From Ridgeia piscesae (taxonomy: Eukaryota; Annelida; Polychaeta; Sabellida; Siboglinidae), in NCBI GenBank assembly GCA_025642075.2, contig JAODUO010000114.1, forward strand, positions 569,501-633,500: DNA of 64,000 nt, given 5' to 3'. Both the position numbers and the translations under genes were made by a program. Shown here piece after piece: positions 12,301-20,371 of this stretch. The notes under the pieces are model-generated. The model was given only the letters and a program-made list of their open reading frames with translations, was not told where the DNA came from and did no database searches. Each line of letters begins with the position of its first letter. Within the stretch, counting starts at the first letter, position 1.

Positions 12301-15300
12301 GCAGCCAGCGGCCATTGCTGCGGCTGTTGCCCAGAATGATCTGTACGCGCCCAGTCAGCTGGCAGCAGCTGCTGCCAACTACCGGAGTCAGTTTGGAACA
12401 CAGCAGCAGCAGCAACAGCAGCAGAACACTGTCATAGTGCCGTCATCACTCATGTCTGTCAGCTCTAGTCTCAAGCAGCAGGCGCCCGGCAGTGGACACA
12501 GTCAGTTTCGTAAGTGTTCCAAATAAACATACATTTTGCTACATACATTTGTCATTACTGACGGTTGACACTGATATCTTCTTTTTATGGTATGCATATC
12601 AATTAGTGCGTCTTTTTACCAGTCTTCTGTGTGTTTTGATTGCTCTGCAGTGATGATTGTTCATTATAATCTGTCAATCCCATGATTTCCATGATTACAA
12701 TTCATAATTCTGAGCAGAGCAAAACTTTAAAATAAAGATGGAATATATTTTTTAGGTAGTATTGGTGTGGCACTTAGGTTGTGGGTAGGTATGAAAAGTA
12801 ATGTATGTTTTGCTACAGGCATGATGAGTTATGGAATGGTCTGGTCACTTTGCAGTGTCCAGTATGGGTCAGAAGAGCAATCCCCTTCAGCTGCAGTACG
12901 GTCAGTTGATGAACAACACTGGGGCGGGCTCCATGCAGCCATCACTGTTTGTGCCCTATGACCCCGGTCAGCCCGTCAGTGTGAACCAGTCAACAGTGAC
13001 CCCAGCCTCGGCCGCTGCACCCACCATCAATAACTCACAGATCATTGGCTCTCAGCTTTTACACCACAGGTAGGGAGGTCACTCCTAATTGCTGCGTCTC
13101 TGACTGACTAGTGTTTCTTGCACAGAACGTTTGTCTATATAAATGTACAAACTGCTTGTGGCCTATGTGGGAATATAAACCAATTGTGAAGATATCGTGA
13201 ATGTTCATTGATTCAGGGTTTGTGATTCGGAGTGTGTTCTCTTGACATTGTTTGCAGTCACGACTCTGTGATTACAGTACGAGACCTGAGCAAACCATGT
13301 CACCTTACTGATTAGATCAATATCTGACAACTGATTAGATCAATATCTGAAAACTGGCAGGCTTACCTGCAGAAGTATGCAGGTGTAGACCCTACTAAAT
13401 GACAGTTATTCATACTGGCAAACCAACATTCATGCAGAGCTATATCTATTTATCTGCACAACCTGCAGTAATAGAGAATGTGTTGTCATTCTGTGATGCT
13501 GATACAGTTGTATTAATGTGACGCTTCACGGTATACATATTCCTGGTTGTGTCTTGTAGAGCACCAGGCATGCCCCCAGGCGGGATGGCACAGGTGCCTC
13601 AGCATCCACAGTCATCCTTCTACTCTTCCCAGCAGCCTCTGCAGCAGACAGGCTTCTACCAGGCCCAGCAGGCGGCCTCCACGCTGCAGGTAGGAGTTGT
13701 TGCAGTCTCTACAGGATACTGTCAATGTTAGATCAGTCTCTCGCATCTCAGTTTAGTAACCACCCGGTGACATGTTCACTAGCATGTTTCATAAGTTAGC
13801 ATTGGTTCAAACCAATTTTCCAACAGTTTGGATTAGAATTTTTACAGTCCAAAATTGATAGTTTTGTGGTGACAGTCAAATTTTCTATGCAATGCTTGAA
13901 CTATTTTAGAAAAATTACGTGACCACCCATATCTGTCCATCTGTTGACAACCTGAATGTTGCTCATCGTCTCGTGAGATTGACTAACCCTCTTGTCTTGA
14001 TGCACCTCCGAGCTTGATTCCAAGGATTTGGGCACAGTGGAAATGACCTGATTATTATCCTACTGATAGATACATGAGAATCTAATGGGTGTTGCTGTCT
14101 TGTGGTTTTAATTTGATTGTTTGTAAGTGTTGTTTAGGTGAATCCATCAGTTGTGTGTCTGTGGTTGACACTGCCTGTTCTTCATTATAGGCACCCATCC
14201 AGCAGGTGACCGCCCCTACCCACTACTCAGTGCAGCCCTTTGGCCTGCCCCAGCCGCCCCAGGGCCTCAGTCTCCAGCTGCAGGCCCCAGTCGTGGCGCG
14301 TACTATCAGTCTGGCTGGCCAGTCACAGCTCAACAAGTCAGCCATGCCGTTCAAGCCAGCCCAGCAGCAGTCGCAGCAGAGTCCCTTACAGGTACAGGTC
14401 GATAGTCACACCCAAATATATATATCCACTATCTATTCTACATGCTTACTGCATTTTGGACTGTCTTCTATGTCACTGAACGTTCAGTTACTTGTTTAGT
14501 TGTGAATGTAGATGGCATACTATGAAACTGTTAAGATGTTACGATAACTCAAACTAGTAATAAAGTATTTCCTGAGACATTACCACCATAGACTACTGAC
14601 AGATGTCTGCCTATGATTTGCAGCAGTTGAAGTCGCCCCACAACACAGCCATGTCACGCATGTCCTACCAGGGTACAGCCGGCAGCAGCAGTAGCATCGT
14701 GGGCGGAGGTCTCAAGCCCCAGGAGGTGTCACCCCTTCAGCAGGTGCTCATGCAGCCCAGTCAGGGGGTGGATGATCTGCTGCAGTCGCCACCCTACCCA
14801 CAGGCCCAGCAGTCCTTCATGTCAGCAACCTCGGACAAAATCGGTGCCAACAGTCGCGGCTTCCAGCAGCAGCAAATCAACCCATCGCCCTATGTTGGAA
14901 ACACAGGTATGTTATGTTATTATTTGATGGTCAACTCACTGTTTGACCGGTGATGTTTAGGCATCACTGCTGTTTCCACGCAGCGACATGTTTATGAATT
15001 GGTATACAGACTAACAGCCAAGTTTCTGTGTTCAGTATTTTCACCCAAACCCAGTTGAAAAAGAAACCATTTTTATTCACACCTGGCAGTAAACATTCCT
15101 TCAGTTGATTCTGCTACTTAATCACAGTACTTTTTATGCACTATGAGATACTGATGATTTGTCAAAATGTCCTTGTCACTCACTGTCATCCCCAACAAGG
15201 CAACCGATTGCACCCGGCAGCATCATTTACTGATACAGTAAATTTTCTATGCCATGGCCTCTGGAATATGAAGTTGTCACGTCATTATTTATAAATTTTA

Positions 15301-16235
15301 CAGTTCTTTTAGTCTGATATGTTTGATAATCATTTATCATGCAGTTAATCTTTGTAATGACTATTGAACTCGGCTGTGTCGTCATGGCTGAGGTAGTTCC
15401 TAATTTGTCCACCAGTGCACAAAAATCACCCTGGCAAAACATTGACTAAGATTAATGTGCCCTGTTATAGAACCAACCTGACGTATGTGATTTATCACTA
15501 GGACTTCATGTGAAGTTGAACAACGTGTTTAGATCAAGTCAGATATCAATTGGTGTTATCAGGGTGGGGGAATTTAAGTAGGAAAGTTTAATACTAGTGA
15601 AATATGGCACTGCATTATTCTGTACCAAATCTGGGGGCCAGTTGGGCCCTTAGTGTTGGACATTTTCGACAGTAAATGTGGGGGTCAGCGAGCCCTCACT
15701 ATATTTGAACCATGGTTATTGTAGAGTTTGAATAACTTAACTTGAACTGATGACTATTTGTGTTGCAGGTCGCCTTATCCAGCCTCCCAATATGATGATG
15801 GGGATGCGCAGCACCCAGCACTCGGGCCCCAATAGTCGCTTTGGCATGTCATCTCTACAGATGGCACCAGGTGGCATGACGTCATCGGCCCCGTCGCAGC
15901 CACCGTCTCGCCCCGACAGCATGGCCCTGGGGTCAAGTCGAGGGAGTGGGGGTAACATGCGTGCTCAGCAAGCCCAGCAGAGACATGACCTGCTGCAGCA
16001 GCTACAAGACCTACTGAACCCCCACAGCGACCCCAGCAGTGGCCCCATGCCCACCCCACCCGCCAGCAGTGGCTGCACAACCCCATCTGACACCGGCAGC
16101 ACGGGGGGCAACAAGGAATCGAGCAAGCCAGGGGGACAGGGCGACAAGACTAAGCCCAACAGAGCAAGGGGAGACAAACCTGAGATGAAGCAGCCATCTC
16201 AAGAGAAAAAGACCGACAAAGCCAAGTCAAAGTAG
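1..16235 (+). CDS. PRRC2: PRRC2-family protein (BAT2-like), C-terminal part, 18 exons
   Basis: The spliced frame gives about 1570 residues ending at TAG 16233-16235; the N-terminal BAT2_N part lies left of the window. Exons: 1-354, 653-806, 1144-1728, 2817-2920, 3088-3281, 3768-4101, 5819-6093, 6812-6922, 7339-7506, 8358-8599, 10039-10432, 11644-11820, 12182-12509, 12856-13069, 13560-13689, 14191-14391, 14624-14906, 15769-16235. All 17 junctions are GT-AG and phases agree throughout. Family hallmarks seen are an RGG-rich stretch, NEEWETASESSD, EGFHEVLSKK, KLPPRLAK, NAWEK, QHDSGIDVS, KIASVKKVWE and QTGFYQ, followed by a Gln/Pro-rich low-complexity tail. In vertebrates PRRC2 proteins are cytoplasmic RNA-associated factors linked to translation initiation (leaky scanning) and stress granules; that role is inferred here from family membership. 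Its introns host a C/D snoRNA family. Family assignment is firm; which vertebrate paralogue it matches (A, B or C) cannot be said. Confidence 0.9.
653..806 (+). CDS. PRRC2: PRRC2 exon b
   Basis: Acceptor tttag, donor AA|GTAAGC. Enters with two bases (phase 1) and leaves in phase 2. Encodes a charged disordered stretch including NSFMGERMDDRRDENKENR. Confidence 0.85.
925..1005 (+). ncRNA. Intronic C/D box snoRNA, copy 1
   Basis: C box GTGATGA 933-939, D box CTGA 995-998, terminal stem TTTGC (927-931) with GCAAA (999-1003). Guide ATCTGTCAATCC at 950-961 is followed by C then ATGA, a plausible D' box. The guide is a 12-nt perfect complement of conserved 18S rRNA GGATTGACAGAT. It lies in a 337-nt PRRC2 intron, about 140 nt before the acceptor, a normal position for splicing-dependent release. 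Confidence 0.8.
1144..1728 (+). CDS. PRRC2: PRRC2 exon c, RGG-rich and NEEWETASESSD motif
   Basis: Largest exon (585 nt). It starts with PPPPRFARG, continues with RGRGGRGGRARGVRGG, then the family signature NEEWETASESSD, a charged segment and a second Gly-rich run. The RGG-type repeats fit RNA association. Acceptor ttgtttcag, donor AA|GTAAGT. Confidence 0.93.
1834..2110 (+). mobile_element. Single-ended piggyBac-like element
   Basis: Begins TTAA|CCCTTTAGGCC at 1834 and is followed by two imperfect ~36-bp subterminal repeats (about 1848-1910). An ATGGCATC at about 2062 could start a decayed transposase-like frame with LTAEDV after a frameshift. I see no matching right inverted end before the next exon. 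The rest of this intron (1729-2816) holds nothing recognisable. Confidence 0.4.
2817..2920 (+). CDS. PRRC2: PRRC2 exon d, Lys-rich
   Basis: Acceptor tttacag completes AA|A, donor G|GTAAGA. Encodes a predicted helical, Lys-rich segment (KVQKIKKEKKDALANIDIN). Confidence 0.85.
3088..3281 (+). CDS. PRRC2: PRRC2 exon e, EGFHEVLSKK motif
   Basis: Acceptor gttgcag, donor AAG|GTACTT, phase 1 to 0. The motif NEGFHEVLSKK corresponds to the conserved PRRC2 'GF-EVLSKK' segment and is followed by a Lys/Glu/Ala coiled-coil-prone helix. Confidence 0.9.
3473..3522 (+). pseudogene. Degraded snoRNA-family copy that keeps the guide
   Basis: Keeps the full 13-nt guide AATCTGTCAATCC (3481-3493), CCCATGA and a D box CTGA (3512-3515) followed by GCAAA. 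No RTGATGA C box is visible upstream (only TTGACGA nearby). Probably a truncated or non-functional copy, or a diverged form using an unusual C box. Confidence 0.5.
3768..4101 (+). CDS. PRRC2: PRRC2 exon f, KLPPRLAK motif
   Basis: Acceptor gtaccag, donor A|GTAAGT. Encodes HSKLPPRLAKQREQKEK, the family's LPPR segment, then a disordered stretch with NIENWDNEMANNIP. Confidence 0.9.
4307..5424. mobile_element. piggyBac-like non-autonomous element, 1110 bp, TTAA target
   Basis: TTAA 4307-4310 followed by CTCTTTACTG; its exact inverted copy CAGTAAAGAG 5411-5420 is followed by TTAA 5421-5424. Imperfect inverted similarity continues outward (ATTGGCT / AGCCAAT). Two subterminal copies of a ~37-bp repeat (GGGCGGTTTTGGACGGTCTG) sit near the right end at about 5354-5410. 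No transposase is recognised inside; the open frame at 4668-5036 resembles nothing known to me. Lies in a PRRC2 intron. Confidence 0.65.
5819..6093 (+). CDS. PRRC2: PRRC2 exon g, NAWEK and QHDSGIDVS motifs
   Basis: Acceptor gactgtag, donor AGG|GTAAGT. Carries NAWEKRI, QHDSGIDVS and SSTRSSPN, all recognisable PRRC2 signatures. Confidence 0.92.
6812..6922 (+). CDS. PRRC2: PRRC2 exon h
   Basis: 111 nt, phase 0 to 0; acceptor gttatag, donor AAG|GTATTG. A C/D snoRNA begins about 33 nt after this donor. Confidence 0.85.
6956..7035 (+). ncRNA. Intronic C/D box snoRNA, copy 2
   Basis: C box GTGATGA 6964-6970, D box CTGA 7025-7028, perfect 7-bp terminal stem GTTCTGC (6956-6962) / GCAGAAC (7029-7035). 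Guide AATCTGTCAATCC at 6982-6994 (13-nt 18S complement), then CATGA (D'), then CATGATTA as a C'-like box. Total 80 nt. Confidence 0.88.
7339..7506 (+). CDS. PRRC2: PRRC2 exon i
   Basis: 168 nt, phase 0 to 0; acceptor ctgttgcag, donor AAG|GTATGG. Encodes a Lys-rich stretch ending in PPSFKGAFKFGK. Confidence 0.85.
7673..7759 (+). ncRNA. Intronic C/D box snoRNA, copy 3
   Basis: C box GTGATGA 7685-7691, D box CTGA 7746-7749, guide AATCTGTCAATCC at 7703-7715. The terminal stem is imperfect (GATGC..CTG against CAG.CGCATC). Body sequence is nearly identical to copy 2, while the flanks differ. Confidence 0.82.
7995..8320 (+). mobile_element. tRNA-derived SINE
   Basis: tRNA-like head with B box GGTTCGAATCC (about 8046) and an A-box-like stretch upstream. 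A ~250-bp body follows, with a 3' tail of the type GCACTTTCAGCAATCC then TATTGCGCTATATATGAA. A partial second copy lies at 25745-25895. Confidence 0.65.
8358..8599 (+). CDS. PRRC2: PRRC2 exon j, KIASVKKVWE motif
   Basis: Acceptor attgtag, donor AG|GTGAGT. Contains QLEFTFDDKLDQ and LGMKIASVKKVWE, one of the most conserved PRRC2 motifs. Confidence 0.92.
8600..8827 (+). other. PRRC2 intron start, nothing recognised
   Basis: AT-rich intron sequence between exon j and the TTAA element; no motif seen. Confidence 0.5.
8828..9948. mobile_element. piggyBac-like element, 1113 bp, TTAA target
   Basis: TTAA 8828-8831 with CCCATTTTATC inside; inverted copy GATAAAATGGG before TTAA 9945-9948. Two tandem copies of a ~37-bp subterminal repeat (core GGAATACGATTCTAGTCGTA) lie at about 8839-8905. 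An ATG at 9079 starts MASSRRPLNVE, then a frameshift, then a Lys/Asp-rich frame: a possible transposase N-terminus remnant. Same intron position type and almost the same length as the element at 4307. Confidence 0.65.
10039..10432 (+). CDS. PRRC2: PRRC2 exon k
   Basis: Acceptor gtttgcag, donor AAG|GTAAGG, phase 2 to 0. Ser/Thr/Ala-rich disordered sequence. An internal AAT|GTGAGT at 10320 could be an alternative donor and would also leave phase 0. Confidence 0.8.
10602..10640 (+). repeat. (GT)n(GC)n microsatellite
   Basis: About 39 bp of alternating GT followed by GC, a Z-DNA-prone tract in the PRRC2 intron. Confidence 0.85.
11365..11612 (+). repeat. Degenerate tandem repeat next to PRRC2 exon l
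   Basis: Repeats of GTTGTGTGACttg with TGTCGACAAG or TGACTG spacers, unit irregular (~20-45 bp). Decays toward the acceptor at 11643. Confidence 0.7.
11644..11820 (+). CDS. PRRC2: PRRC2 exon l, Pro/Gln-rich
   Basis: 177 nt, phase 0 to 0; acceptor ttgttgccag, donor CGG|GTATGT. Encodes QLQQPPAPSPSVV and a short Ala/Gln helix. The preceding intron ends in a degenerate repeat tract that runs up to the acceptor. Confidence 0.85.
12182..12509 (+). CDS. PRRC2: PRRC2 exon m with polyglutamine
   Basis: Acceptor atcttgcag, donor C|GTAAGT. Ala/Gln-rich; a CAG/CAA run at about 12402-12425 encodes eight glutamines. Confidence 0.87.
12642..12720 (+). ncRNA. Intronic C/D box snoRNA, copy 4
   Basis: C box GTGATGA 12650-12656, D box CTGA 12710-12713, terminal stem GCTCTGC (12642-12648) / GCAGAGC (12714-12720), with further outside pairing of GTTTTG and CAAAAC. 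Guide AATCTGTCAATCC at 12668-12680. It ends about 136 nt before the next acceptor. Confidence 0.88.
12856..13069 (+). CDS. PRRC2: PRRC2 exon n
   Basis: Acceptor tttgcag completes C|TG, donor AG|GTAGGG. Encodes SLFVPYDPGQPV and NSQIIGSQLLHH, as in the PRRC2 C-terminal region. Confidence 0.87.
13250..13305 (+). pseudogene. Degraded snoRNA-family copy without the guide
   Basis: Terminal stem GTTTGC (13250-13255) / GCAAAC (13290-13295) and D box CTGA (13286-13289) remain. The C box reads GTCACGA and the 18S guide is absent. Its 3' half (GAGACCTGAGCAAA and on) matches the degraded copy at 3473-3522, so these two form a subgroup. Confidence 0.45.
13560..13689 (+). CDS. PRRC2: PRRC2 exon o, QTGFYQ motif
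   Basis: Acceptor gtcttgtag, donor CAG|GTAGGA. Contains SSFYSSQQPLQQTGFYQ, typical of the family. Confidence 0.9.
14191..14391 (+). CDS. PRRC2: PRRC2 exon p
   Basis: 201 nt, phase 0 to 0; acceptor ttcattatag, donor CAG|GTACAG. Pro/Gln-rich. Confidence 0.85.
14624..14906 (+). CDS. PRRC2: PRRC2 exon q
   Basis: Acceptor gatttgcag, donor G|GTATGT. Gln/Ser-rich disordered sequence. Confidence 0.85.
14907..15768 (+). other. PRRC2 last intron, nothing recognised
   Basis: 862-nt intron with canonical ends. I see no repeat, RNA or coding signal in it. Confidence 0.6.
15769..16235 (+). CDS. PRRC2: PRRC2 terminal exon with stop
   Basis: Acceptor gtgttgcag. Contains the helix RHDLLQQLQDLLNPH in a Gly/Pro/Ser-rich region, a Lys-rich tail ending KAKSK and TAG at 16233-16235. 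Confidence 0.88.
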
Positions 16236-16848
16236 ACTTTTGTGTAGCACCGAGACATTTATGTGTGTGTATGTGGGTGGGTGTGTGGGTGTGTGTGTGA
16301 GCATGGATGTGGTTAGGATAAGGTGACACTGTTTGAACATGGTCGTGTAATAATGGGTACAGTAAACAATAACAGATGATCTGCTTTTGTTGTGAGGCTA
16401 TCAGTAGGGTCATGGATAGTTGTGAACTCGGTGTGTGCATGCTCATGCCGACGTGGTGTCTACTTGCGATATTTTATGATGCTTTGAGGATGTCTGCTAC
16501 TGCATGTTTGGGTTGCATTGGGTGGGGGGTTGGGGGGTTGGGATGACTATTCACTCACCGATTTCAAGTGCTGTGTTTTGACATATCTTGCCATTTGTTG
16601 ACGGCTTGTAATAACAGGTGTGTGTTGTCATATTGTTAATAATAATCGGTTGAGCTTATCATGGCTGTTGTGTCGTTCACATTGTAGTCGGTGGTCAAGT
16701 GGTTTTTCAAACTTAGTCTACAAACGCTGGTACTAGTTCACAGCATGAACACAGACTCAGTCGCTACTCGGGAATACACTCCCGGAGTTGTTTGGGTGAA
16801 GATCCATAGGAAGTAGTTAACTTATTTATACATACACATGATTTGTAC

Positions 16849-16854
16849 ATTAAA
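16849..16854 (+). terminator. Candidate PRRC2 poly(A) signal ATTAAA
   Basis: First ATTAAA/AATAAA-type hexamer I noticed downstream of the PRRC2 stop (about 614 nt). Weak evidence; later AATAAA at about 19066 is an alternative. Confidence 0.3.
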
Positions 16855-16890
16855 TAAGGCTTGTACATTTACAGAAGCAATTATAAGTCA

Positions 16891-16904
16891 TCGCACCGGT
16901 GCGA
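16891..16904. promoter_or_regulatory. 14-bp perfect palindrome
   Basis: TCGCACCGGTGCGA is perfectly self-complementary and sits alone in the PRRC2 3' UTR/intergenic region. Function unknown. Confidence 0.4.
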
Positions 16905-17439
16905 CTTGGCAGTGGTCATGGAACCAGTCGTCACGTGACCACAGGCTCTTCAGTAGGCACTGCTGAGTAATGGTGTATGTATCTTATAGACGAGTTGTTC
17001 AGTCAACTCATTAGCCTGTGACGGCAAGTTAGTGGGAGTCGCTGTGCATGTATGTCAGTCGCTCAACGAATGTGTGCATAGTAGGGGAAGGGTTTGGAGT
17101 TGGTGCAGTAATCACGTGTTTTGCATGCAGTGCAGTCTTTCAGCTAAAAGGGTTGTATTCGTTTTGCATGATTTGTGTCAGTGGTGAGTTTGCAGCTCAC
17201 ACTGTTGGTTGCCCTAGTGGCTCAGTCACATAGAATACTTTGAGAGGTATGTTTAAGTCGTATACTCAAGCCCCAGGCCAATGTAGCTTGCCCTCGGGCC
17301 AGTGTCACTCCGACTGAGTTGTAGTTGCACGATGAATGGTGAATCTTGTAGGTGGCGTCATGCCGCCAGGGAATTAGGGGGTGGCATCGGTCTGTCAGGG
17401 CCGACCCCATCAGAATGAGGATGTCGTTGCCTACCTGTG

Positions 17440-17451
17440 CCCCCAGGTGGC
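17440..17451 (+). promoter_or_regulatory. CTCF-core-like motif
   Basis: CCCCCAGGTGGC, one mismatch to the core CCASYAGRKGGC. Confidence 0.35.
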
Positions 17452-17868
17452 ACGTCAGTCACTCGATGGTCTAGTCGGTCCAAAGACGGCTGGTCGCCTG
17501 CCCACCTGCAGTGTTGCCTAACCAGAACCTGTCACAGCAGTCTCGACTGTGACTGTGATGTTGCTCTTTGTTCAGCTGTTGCCCCAGGCGTACGGCCTGT
17601 TGCCCCAGGCATACGTATATGCCCCATATGTACTGTGGTACAATACGAGCCCTCTGCTACTTGCCCGTGGCAAGGCTCGGCACTCAAGTGTGTAGGTGGG
17701 GGAGTGCCGGGGGGTGGGGGAGTGGTTTGCCCCCTGCGATCCCATGCCCCCGTGCCTCGTGATTTATACTTTTAGTGTTGTCATTTTAACTGCTGTCACA
17801 GCAAGGCGGGAGCAATCCTCTCGTTGTTGTATCCATGGCAACCACTCACGTAATGCAGTAGGCATGCG

Positions 17869-17880
17869 GCCACCTGGTGG
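17869..17880 (-). promoter_or_regulatory. CTCF-core-like motif, exact
   Basis: The minus strand reads CCACCAGGTGGC, an exact match to CCASYAGRKGGC, within a near-palindromic GGCCACCTGGTGGCG. Confidence 0.45.
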
Positions 17881-17958
17881 CGATGTTGGCATATTTTCAA
17901 TAGATACGTGTTCGCAGGGTTTGTGTTTTTTTATGTTAGTGTTCCGATACTCGCACAA

Positions 17959-17970
17959 CCACCAGGTGGC
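17959..17970 (+). promoter_or_regulatory. CTCF-core-like motif, exact
   Basis: CCACCAGGTGGC followed by GTC, an exact core match, 90 bp from the previous site. Confidence 0.45.
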
Positions 17971-18091
17971 GTCGATGTTTGTTCGCTGGAACACATTTCC
18001 GTTTGCGATTGTCCCCGTTTGCTATATTTCCACCACAACGGTGGCGAACCGTTGCAGGCGGACAGATGTGATCTTGTGCACGACCACCAAC

Positions 18092-18103
18092 GCCACCTGG
18101 TAG
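18092..18103 (-). promoter_or_regulatory. CTCF-core-like motif
   Basis: The minus strand reads CTACCAGGTGGC, one mismatch to the core. Confidence 0.4.
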
Positions 18104-20115
18104 CTGCATGCTTGTGATGATGTCGGTGCCGTTTTGAGAAGATATTGTCAGAACAGTATTTGATGTGATCGCACGTGTGCCCAGTCAGCGGTCTTGTGAT
18201 CCTCATGTGATCATCAGGTGCATCTTTGTAGTCATAATCACCCTCGTCAGTGGCGATGGCCAGTAGTTCTCACGTGGCATACATTGTGTATGGAGAGAAA
18301 ATAATCGTAGTAAATTTGACCAGAACAAGCTGCTGTGATGTGTTCATGTTTTATGTTGAAGACAGTGACTGTTGCCACCCAATCACATTCCTCACCCAAT
18401 TCCATATAGTGTCAGTTATCACCTGTCATTGGGGTACTAGATCAGCCTCCCATGGTTATGCTTTCCCACATTTTTTATTGGCTTTTGATTTTTATGTGTA
18501 ATTAAAATTAATCACAAACTGTAAAATAGTATTGGTTACACATTTAAAATAATTGTTTGAATGGTAGTGTTACACAGTCCATGATTTGCTATAATTGTAT
18601 AAGTAAATGTTTAGTTCCTTATGCAGCCAACCTATTGATGACAATATGGCAACTTCAACGTCTGTGAATAATTATCAATCATGATGAACAGGATTATAAG
18701 TAGTCATTTTCAGATTGGACTAGTTTGCCAAAAATTGTCTAGTATTGTTTTTTATGTCCTTATAGCACACAATGTCTTAATTAAACAGTCGCTTCATAAC
18801 TTTTGGTTTCTTCCCTTGAATGCACGCAGTCACGTTTTAATTAACAACATACGAGCTAATGTTGGCTTCTGGTAATATGACTACAAACATAACATGCTGA
18901 TGGGTCTGTCATTTCGAATATATAATAACTAGCCAGGTTACCCAGCAATTATTTGGGGGAAAGGGCATTCACACACTAAGATTTGGAAATTGTGTTCCCA
19001 TGAGGTCCCATCCCCACTGTCCTGGATAAATATGCTAGAAGAGTTTAATCATTTAAAAATTAAATAAAAAAATTGTGCTACATTGTTTCAGTGTGTCCCA
19101 GAAATAGGTGGTGGCTAGCATCATGATGCAACAAAATATTAATTTTGTGGTGGCATGCATCACCACAGCCTTTTGAAATATTGAGCCTCCAAGTTCTCTA
19201 CCCCCGATAAATTGTGAAAGTTTAAATCCACGAACCATCCGCGTGGGCTTGCTAGAACACATGCAACCTATTCGTTGGTACATGCAAAACTGACATACCC
19301 GGTAATAAATTTTTGGACCACAAACAAATGCAGAAACTCGTAATTATATATAAAACACCATGTTGACATTAATATAAAACAGTCGGGATTTGTATGCAGG
19401 TATTTAAATTGCCTAATTTCTACTGCTTGTGTTATAAAGAAGCTACACTGACACAGTTGAAAAATCCCACTCGTAACTTTATTGGTGCAATCCTACAAAT
19501 GGTGCACAACGAAAATGCTGTGTGTGGTCTGCTTGGAGACAAGTTTCATTTTATAATTATTTTATCACAGCACATTATTTGGAAGCAATATATTCAAATT
19601 TACATGATATAGTTATTAATTAGCGATACAATGCTATGTTGAATCTACAGTAAACATTTCCAATGTTAAAATGGGATCGAGGTTATCTATTTATTTATCA
19701 AAAACGTTACGTGGAATTAAGTAGTTTTATACATTTTGAAGAATTCTTTTATATAATACATAACATTAAATCACTTAAGAATAGTCGCCAACAAGTTTTC
19801 AAATTACAAATACCAATAATCACAGTAATATATACTGGCCCTTACTGCCTAAAGTATGCAAATTAGATGGTTTTCTGTCACATGTCCAACAATTACCACA
19901 CAACTAATATAATCCTCAAATCTGGTATAAGTTTTCTCCAAGTCGGCACAGTGGCTGAGAACCAGTGGCTATCTTGAGTGGCTACCGAAATGAAGTTTTC
20001 GTATATGAAAGAATAGTTATTGGCTTTGCTGCTAGCATAACTTAAATAGCTTGTTAAATAACTAAATAAATAATAGGCAACGCACGTAAACACAATGACT
20101 ATGGCAGTTGCTACA

Positions 20116-20121
20116 TTTATT
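20116..20121 (-). terminator. CCDC180-like poly(A) signal AATAAA
   Basis: AATAAA on the minus strand about 116 nt after the CCDC180-like stop codon. Confidence 0.55.
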
Positions 20122-20236
20122 TTGCTTTTCACACCAAGAAAATAATTTTTCTAAAATACGTCGGTTTGATTTTCCCCTAAATGGCGATGCTTGAGTTGAT
20201 GCCTGCCAGGAAGTCATGGTGCATTGTGGGACTGAC

Positions 20237-20371
20237 TCAAGCTGCATACAAGAGCTTCACTTTGTCGACGGAGGCTTGCCAACTGTCAGTCCAGCGTTGC
20301 TCGGCAACCACCACTTGTTGACGCTCGGCTTCGACTTCGGCCAGACAGCGCTCAAAGAACTCCTTGTACTT
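20237..20371 (-). CDS. CCDC180: CCDC180-like terminal exon with stop
   Basis: Acceptor ttgtctttgcag. Encodes KYKEFFERCLAEVEAERQQ, then RWTDSWQASVDKVKLLY and TGA, a charged helix like the CCDC180 C-terminus. Confidence 0.85.
   Translation of the reverse strand, partial: KYKEFFERCLAEVEAERQQVVVAEQRWTDSWQASVDKVKLLYAA

Larger units (their letters stand above)
16236..20236. other. Convergent intergenic region / 3' UTRs
   Basis: No coding sequence recognised on either strand. Contains the PRRC2 3' UTR of unknown length, a GT-rich tract at 16263-16299, the CTCF-like motif cluster at 17440-18103 and AT-rich sequence from 18500 on. Short open frames here show no family resemblance. Confidence 0.7.
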
